Shown piece by piece: positions 60,048 to 64,000 of a stretch of 64,000 nucleotides of DNA (the stretch's first letter is position 1; each line of letters begins with the position of its first letter). The notes under the pieces were generated by a model. The model was not told the DNA's origin. It searched no databases and worked only from the letters and a program-made list of their open reading frames with translations. The position numbers and the translations under genes are program-made. The stretch is from Tumebacillus flagellatus (lineage in GTDB: Bacteria > Bacillota > Bacilli > Tumebacillales > Tumebacillaceae), in assembly GCF_000714935.1 (NCBI RefSeq), contig NZ_JMIR01000011.1:1-64000 (forward strand). The letters are read 5' to 3'.

Positions 60048-61652
60048 ATGCGAACGTATTCCCTGCAGAACTTGAAGCGAGACCTCGTCTCGGGCCTGAT
60101 TGTCGGCATCATCGCGATCCCTTTGGGGATGGGGTTTGCGATCGCTTCCGGCGTCAAACCTGAGTACGGCATCTACACCACGATCTTCGCAGGCGCACTG
60201 ATTTCTATGTTCAGCGGGTCGAAATTTCAGATCGGCGGGCCGACGGGTGCTTTTATTCCGATTTTGTTTGGCATCGTCATGGCGTACGGCTATGAGAAGC
60301 TGTTGACCGCAGGCTTTCTGGCGGGCATTTTGCTCGTGCTGATGGGGGTCTTTCGGCTCGGGAATCTCATCAAGTTCATCCCGCGTCCGGTGACGATCGG
60401 GTTTACGGCGGGCATCGCCGTGACGATTTTCTCCGGGCAAATCGCGAACTTTCTGGGGCTTGCCAACTTGCCGAAACATGAGCAGTTTTTGGCGAACATG
60501 AAGGAAATTCTCATGCATCTCCCCGCCTTGCATATGCAGAGCGTGTGGACCGCCCTCATCTGCTTGACCGTGATCCTGTTCACGCCGAAGGTATTTCCGA
60601 AAGTTCCCGGCGCGCTGCTCGGGATCTTGATTTCAAGTTTGATCGCCGCTTGGCTGTACCCCGGCGAAGTGGCGACGATCGGCTCGACATTTGGCGACAT
60701 CCCCGGCAAACTGCCGCAGTTTCAGATGATCCATCTGGATGGGACGACAATCATCTCCCTCCTCCCTCCTGCTTGTCTGATCGCATTTCTCGGCGGCATC
60801 GAGTCGCTGTTGACCGCAGTGGTGGCGGACGGTATGACCGGAACGAAACACAACAGCAACAAGGAACTGATCGGCCAAGGCATTGCCAATATGATCACGC
60901 CGCTGTTCGGGGGGATTCCTGCGACCGGCGCGATTGCGAGAACCGCTACAAACATTCGTTCCGGGGCCGTGTCACGCGTGTCCGGTGTCACGCACAGTTT
61001 GGTGGTTTTAAGCACCTTGCTGCTGTTTGCACCCTGCGCGTCGAGCATTCCGCTCGCCAGCATGGCGCCGGTATTGATGGTGGTGGCGTGGAACATGAGC
61101 GAACGTCGTGAGTTCGGGCACATCTTGCGCTCGAAGACCGCCGATTCCTTGGTGTTGGTGGTGACGTTCGGCTTGACCGTGCTGACGAGCCTCACCGTCG
61201 CGGTGGCTGTCGGGCTTGGGATGTCGATTCTTTTTTTCACAAAGCGGATGAGCGAACATCTGATCGTGACGCATCGCCATCACAGTCCGGAGATTCGCAT
61301 CTTCCACATCGAGGGGCCGCTGTTCTTCGGAGCGGCGCAAAGTTTTGAAGCTTCCGTTTTGAAGTTGGCCCCGCAGGAACACGCCGTTTGCGTGTTTCAG
61401 TTGGATCGAGTGCCGTTTATCGACATGACAGGAGCCGCCAACCTGAAAAACATCGTGGTCGATCTGACGGAGCAGGGCCGCGTCGTTTTGCTTACCGAAC
61501 TTTCCGACCAACCAAAAGACCTGTTACGAAAAACCGGATTGTATGACATAATTGGAGAAGATCACCTCTTTGATCACACCGAGGAAGCTGTCCAGTACGC
61601 CCTCACCCACATACAATCGCACCGCGAGACTGCCCACGCGATTCACCCCTAG
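60048..61652 (+). CDS. SulP-family anion transporter with STAS domain
   Basis: A 534-residue transporter. The membrane part begins DLVSGLIVGIIAIPLGMGFA and contains GGPTGAFIPILFG, the SulP anion-site motif. A STAS domain fills about the last 120 residues (IRIFHIEGPLFFGAAQSFEA, FIDMTGAANLKNIVVDL). The anion could be sulfate, bicarbonate or another; sequence does not decide. ATG at 60048 with AGAAGG upstream. It is followed 19 bases later by an ArsR regulator. Confidence 0.9.
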   Translation: MRTYSLQNLKRDLVSGLIVGIIAIPLGMGFAIASGVKPEYGIYTTIFAGALISMFSGSKFQIGGPTGAFIPILFGIVMAYGYEKLLTAGFLAGILLVLMGVFRLGNLIKFIPRPVTIGFTAGIAVTIFSGQIANFLGLANLPKHEQFLANMKEILMHLPALHMQSVWTALICLTVILFTPKVFPKVPGALLGILISSLIAAWLYPGEVATIGSTFGDIPGKLPQFQMIHLDGTTIISLLPPACLIAFLGGIESLLTAVVADGMTGTKHNSNKELIGQGIANMITPLFGGIPATGAIARTATNIRSGAVSRVSGVTHSLVVLSTLLLFAPCASSIPLASMAPVLMVVAWNMSERREFGHILRSKTADSLVLVVTFGLTVLTSLTVAVAVGLGMSILFFTKRMSEHLIVTHRHHSPEIRIFHIEGPLFFGAAQSFEASVLKLAPQEHAVCVFQLDRVPFIDMTGAANLKNIVVDLTEQGRVVLLTELSDQPKDLLRKTGLYDIIGEDHLFDHTEEAVQYALTHIQSHRETAHAIHP

Positions 61653-61671
61653 TTGATGAGAGGAGAATCCT

Positions 61672-61998
61672 ATGGATTTGGAAATGCAGCAATTCAAGGC
61701 CGATTTTTTCAAAGCGCTCGCGCACCCGTTGCGGATTCGCATCTTGGAACTGCTCGCCGAAGGCGACAAGAGCGTCAACGAACTGCAATCGTTGGTCGGC
61801 AGCGAAGGATCGGCGATGTCCCAACAACTGAGCGTCTTGCGCGCCAAAAACATCGTCGTCGGCACCAAGGACGGCAACCGCGTGATCTACGCTCTGCGCG
61901 ATCCGATGATCACCGAACTATTGGCGGCGGCGAAGACGATTTTCAACAACCACTTGATTGACGTTCGCAATACGTTGCATCGCATGCATAAGGAATAG
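61672..61998 (+). CDS. ArsR-family winged-helix regulator
   Basis: A 108-residue repressor. FFKALAHPLRIRILELLAEG and SVNELQSLVGSEGSAMSQQL, SVLRAKNIVVGTKDGNRVIY form the winged helix. It has no Cys and few His, so a metal or sulfide-thiol sensor of the usual type is unlikely and the signal is unknown. GAGAGGAG precedes the ATG. It shares the sulP transcript and probably controls it through the repeats at 60008. Confidence 0.9.
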   Translation: MDLEMQQFKADFFKALAHPLRIRILELLAEGDKSVNELQSLVGSEGSAMSQQLSVLRAKNIVVGTKDGNRVIYALRDPMITELLAAAKTIFNNHLIDVRNTLHRMHKE

Positions 61999-62031
61999 AA
62001 AAAAGCCGGACGGCGGACGTCTGGCTTTTTT
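61999..62031 (+). terminator. sulP-arsR terminator
   Basis: AAAAAGCCgGACG pairs with CGTCtGGCTTTTTT. Confidence 0.85.
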
Positions 62032-62140
62032 CCATTCCCGGTGCGGTTGCATCTGCACGGCGCATAATTTTCTTGAAAAAGGAAATTTGAAAATCCTTGC
62101 AGAATCTTACCCATTCGAAACGAGAGACAAGGAGGCGCGT

Positions 62141-62983
62141 ATGATCCGTTTGAAAAAAACGAAAGCCGTTCTTGCGGCCGCGATGCTTTTTTCCGCAACG
62201 ACAGGGCTCGTTGGTTGCTCTTCCGAAGATGAAGTGCGGGGTCCGATTGCGGACTATCTGAAGAACAACTACGGGATTCAGGACTTTACGATCTTATCAG
62301 ATGAATATAACTGGTTTGAAACCGGCGATCACCAGACGCATCTACTCATTCAGAAGCCCTACCCTGCCTACGTGTATCTGGTGCTGGGGCGCGATAAGGA
62401 CCGGCGGATTCAAGGCGATGATGTATACGCAGAGCTTTTTACCAGCGCATTTGCCGAACAACACCCGAGAGTGTTCGCGAAGTCGGAGGAGCTGGTGAAA
62501 AAGTATAAGCTGTTTGAGAAATCTCCGTTTTCCAAGTCCACTCCCAATGTCATCCAAGGTGATCCGTACTATTTCGTAGATACCAAACTCAAAGAGGCAC
62601 AGGAAACGCAGTTGGTCGAGCAATTCAAGAAGACGCACGAAATCAAGACGGACGCCCTTCTCCCGACCCTCGAACAGGGCGATCCGGTTCAAGGCGTCGT
62701 TGATTTCACGTATTACTTCAATACGTATCACTATACAGGCGAAGTGCCCAAGGCAGACAGCCTCGTTCAGGATTTCGCCGAAAGCCGAGTGCTGCCGGAA
62801 GGGACTTTCAGCGTGAATATCAAGAGTGCGGCCATCAACGAGAACGGCGGCTCCTCCATCGGGATTGATCAGAACTACAGCAGTGTGCTGTTTCGCGTAA
62901 ACGGGCAGGGCGATGTGCAGGTGCTCAAGACGGTTCACGGCGAGGATGAATATCTAAAGGCATCCTCATCGAAGGTCAAATAG
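62141..62983 (+). CDS. Hypothetical lipoprotein, 280 aa
   Basis: A secreted lipoprotein: the signal peptide (KKTKAVLAAAMLFSATTG) ends in the lipobox LVGC with Cys about residue 26. The mature part is acidic and soluble, with two roughly alike segments (residues about 40-130 and 150-270) containing DYLKNNYGIQDFTIL and VDFTYYFNTYHYTG. I do not recognise a family. AAGGAGG lies six bases before the ATG. Confidence 0.75.
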   Translation: MIRLKKTKAVLAAAMLFSATTGLVGCSSEDEVRGPIADYLKNNYGIQDFTILSDEYNWFETGDHQTHLLIQKPYPAYVYLVLGRDKDRRIQGDDVYAELFTSAFAEQHPRVFAKSEELVKKYKLFEKSPFSKSTPNVIQGDPYYFVDTKLKEAQETQLVEQFKKTHEIKTDALLPTLEQGDPVQGVVDFTYYFNTYHYTGEVPKADSLVQDFAESRVLPEGTFSVNIKSAAINENGGSSIGIDQNYSSVLFRVNGQGDVQVLKTVHGEDEYLKASSSKVK

Positions 62984-62991
62984 CCGTTCCG

Positions 62992-63037
62992 AAAAAACTG
63001 GCATTCTCCTACCGGGAGGGTGCCAGTTCGTTTTTTA
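62992..63037 (+). terminator. Terminator after the lipoprotein gene
   Basis: ACTGGCA..CTCC pairs with GGAG..TGCCAGT, followed by CGTTTTTT. Confidence 0.82.
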
Positions 63038-63125
63038 CAAAGGGACGCAACTTCTTTCGGAAGGCAGTATAAGAGCGTGTTGGTTTCCTGTAATAATGTT
63101 ATGTAAAATAAAAGGCTGTTTAGAG

Positions 63126-63162
63126 AAAAACACATCCCTCAGACCGGATGTCTAAGGGATGT
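63126..63162 (-). terminator. aceA terminator
   Basis: Minus strand ACATCCCT pairs with AGGGATGT, followed by GTTTTT. Confidence 0.75.
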
Positions 63163-63189
63163 CCTGATGCTTCTATCCATTGGCGTTTT

Positions 63190-64000
63190 TTACTTCTTCG
63201 CGCTCTCGAACTGCTCCTCTTCGGTGGAGCCGCTCAGCGCTGTGGTCGACGAGGTGCCGCCGGAGATCACCATCGACACTTCGTCGAAGTACCCCGTCCC
63301 CACTTCCCGCTGGTGGCGGGTCGCGGTGTAGCCGTGCTCTTCGCTCCCAAACTCCGCTTGCTGCAACTCCGAGTACGCCGCCATGCCGTGGTCGCGGTAC
63401 TGACGCGCCAGTTCAAACATGCTGTGGTTGAGCGCATGGAACCCCGCCAGCGTCACAAACTGGAACTTATACCCCATCTCTCCCAGCTTGTGCTGGAACT
63501 CCGCGATCGTCTGCTCATCTAACTTCCGCTTCCAGTTAAAAGACGGCGAGCAGTTGTACGCCAGCAGTTTCCCCGGAAACTGCTCGTGAATCGCATTGGC
63601 AAACTGCTCCGCTTCCTCCAGATCCGGCTCCGACGTCTCGCACCAGATCAAATCCGCATACGGCGCATACGCCAATCCGCGCGCAATCGCCGCCTGCAGC
63701 CCGCCGCGCATGCGGAAGAATCCTTCCGGCGTCCGCTCGCCCGTCAAAAACGCCCCATCCCTCGGGTCGATGTCGCTGGTGATCAAGTGCGCTCCGTTGG
63801 CGTCCGTTCGCGCCACCACCAACGTCGTCGTCCCCGACACATCCGCCGCCAACCTTGCAGCCACCAAATTGCGCACCGCCTGCTGCGTCGGAATCAACAC
63901 TTTGCCGCCCATGTGCCCGCACTTTTTCTCCGACGCCAACTGGTCTTCAAAGTGCACGCCCGCAGCCCCCGCCTCGATCATCGACTTCATCAGCTCAAAC
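63190..64000 (-). CDS. aceA: Isocitrate lyase, 3' part
   Basis: The last 270 or so residues of isocitrate lyase; the gene runs off the right edge. The active-site KKCGHMGGK with its catalytic Cys is present, along with [39 protein letters not shown] and [13 protein letters not shown]. The enzyme splits isocitrate to glyoxylate and succinate in the glyoxylate shunt. A malate synthase gene may lie upstream, outside the window. Confidence 0.95.
   Translation of the reverse strand, partial: FELMKSMIEAGAAGVHFEDQLASEKKCGHMGGKVLIPTQQAVRNLVAARLAADVSGTTTLVVARTDANGAHLITSDIDPRDGAFLTGERTPEGFFRMRGGLQAAIARGLAYAPYADLIWCETSEPDLEEAEQFANAIHEQFPGKLLAYNCSPSFNWKRKLDEQTIAEFQHKLGEMGYKFQFVTLAGFHALNHSMFELARQYRDHGMAAYSELQQAEFGSEEHGYTATRHQREVGTGYFDEVSMVISGGTSSTTALSGSTEEEQFESAKK

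Overview
The window is a GC-rich chromosomal segment from an endospore-forming Gram-positive bacterium. The gene order hflX-(yoaT)-ynbB-glnR-glnA, the spore-coat genes cotS/cotSA, a SpoIID-family protein, LexA, GlnR, MntR and CodY sites of Bacillus type, and many GGAGG ribosome sites point to Bacillales. The high GC and the copper-amine-oxidase N-terminal domains on secreted enzymes fit the Alicyclobacillaceae, perhaps Tumebacillus. The genus is an inference from memory, not a search result.

Layout. 1-11 kb: small unknown proteins, two secreted copper-amine-oxidase-N proteins (a phosphoesterase and an amidase), an oligopeptide-binding lipoprotein, a sporulation-type histidine kinase, a Nudix hydrolase, a ligase-like protein, a TatD hydrolase, and two small proteins of 45 and 48 residues. 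11-17 kb: the hflX-yoaT-ynbB unit, then glnRA with its own promoter and GlnR operator. 17-31.5 kb: a cell-wall amino-sugar salvage region. It holds a secreted SpoIID-family protein, a GH84 lipoprotein, a DasR/NagR-type regulator, an amino-sugar kinase, murQ, nagZ, anmK, a sugar ABC importer (binding protein and two permeases), a beta-lactamase-fold amidase and nagA. Two DasR/NagR-type operators tie it together. 31.5-34 kb: lexA, and divergently two LysM proteins under an SOS box. 34-40 kb: a tyrosine recombinase, murC, small membrane proteins and mntH with two MntR-type boxes. 40-49 kb: an SDR, nucleotide-sugar genes, spore-coat and glycosyltransferase genes, and an ECF sigma factor with a likely anti-sigma partner. 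49-58.4 kb: a class I lanthipeptide locus. 58.4-64 kb: brnQ, a SulP transporter with an ArsR regulator, a lipoprotein, and the 3' end of aceA.

The most striking system is the lanthipeptide locus. Fourteen short precursor genes share an almost invariant leader (MEQLFDLDVQV, carrying the class I FNLD-type box) and have very different Cys/Ser/Thr-containing cores. They are served by one full-length LanB dehydratase, one LanT exporter and one LanC cyclase. The precursors lie in four transcription units. Each unit starts with the same promoter-leader module: a TTGAAT-like -35, a 17 bp spacer, a TATAAT-like -10, a conserved start region and a long-range inverted repeat. Each ends in a strong hairpin. 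One hairpin separates the last eight-precursor unit from lanB and probably sets precursor-to-enzyme stoichiometry. No leader protease, immunity transporter or dedicated regulator is encoded here.

The salvage region also reads as one pathway. A secreted SpoIID-family enzyme (the family includes lytic transglycosylases that leave 1,6-anhydroMurNAc) and a GH84 enzyme act outside. An ABC importer without its own ATPase brings products in. NagZ and the amidase lack signal peptides, so they probably act in the cytosol. AnmK, the BadF-type kinase, MurQ and NagA convert the sugars to GlcN-6-phosphate.
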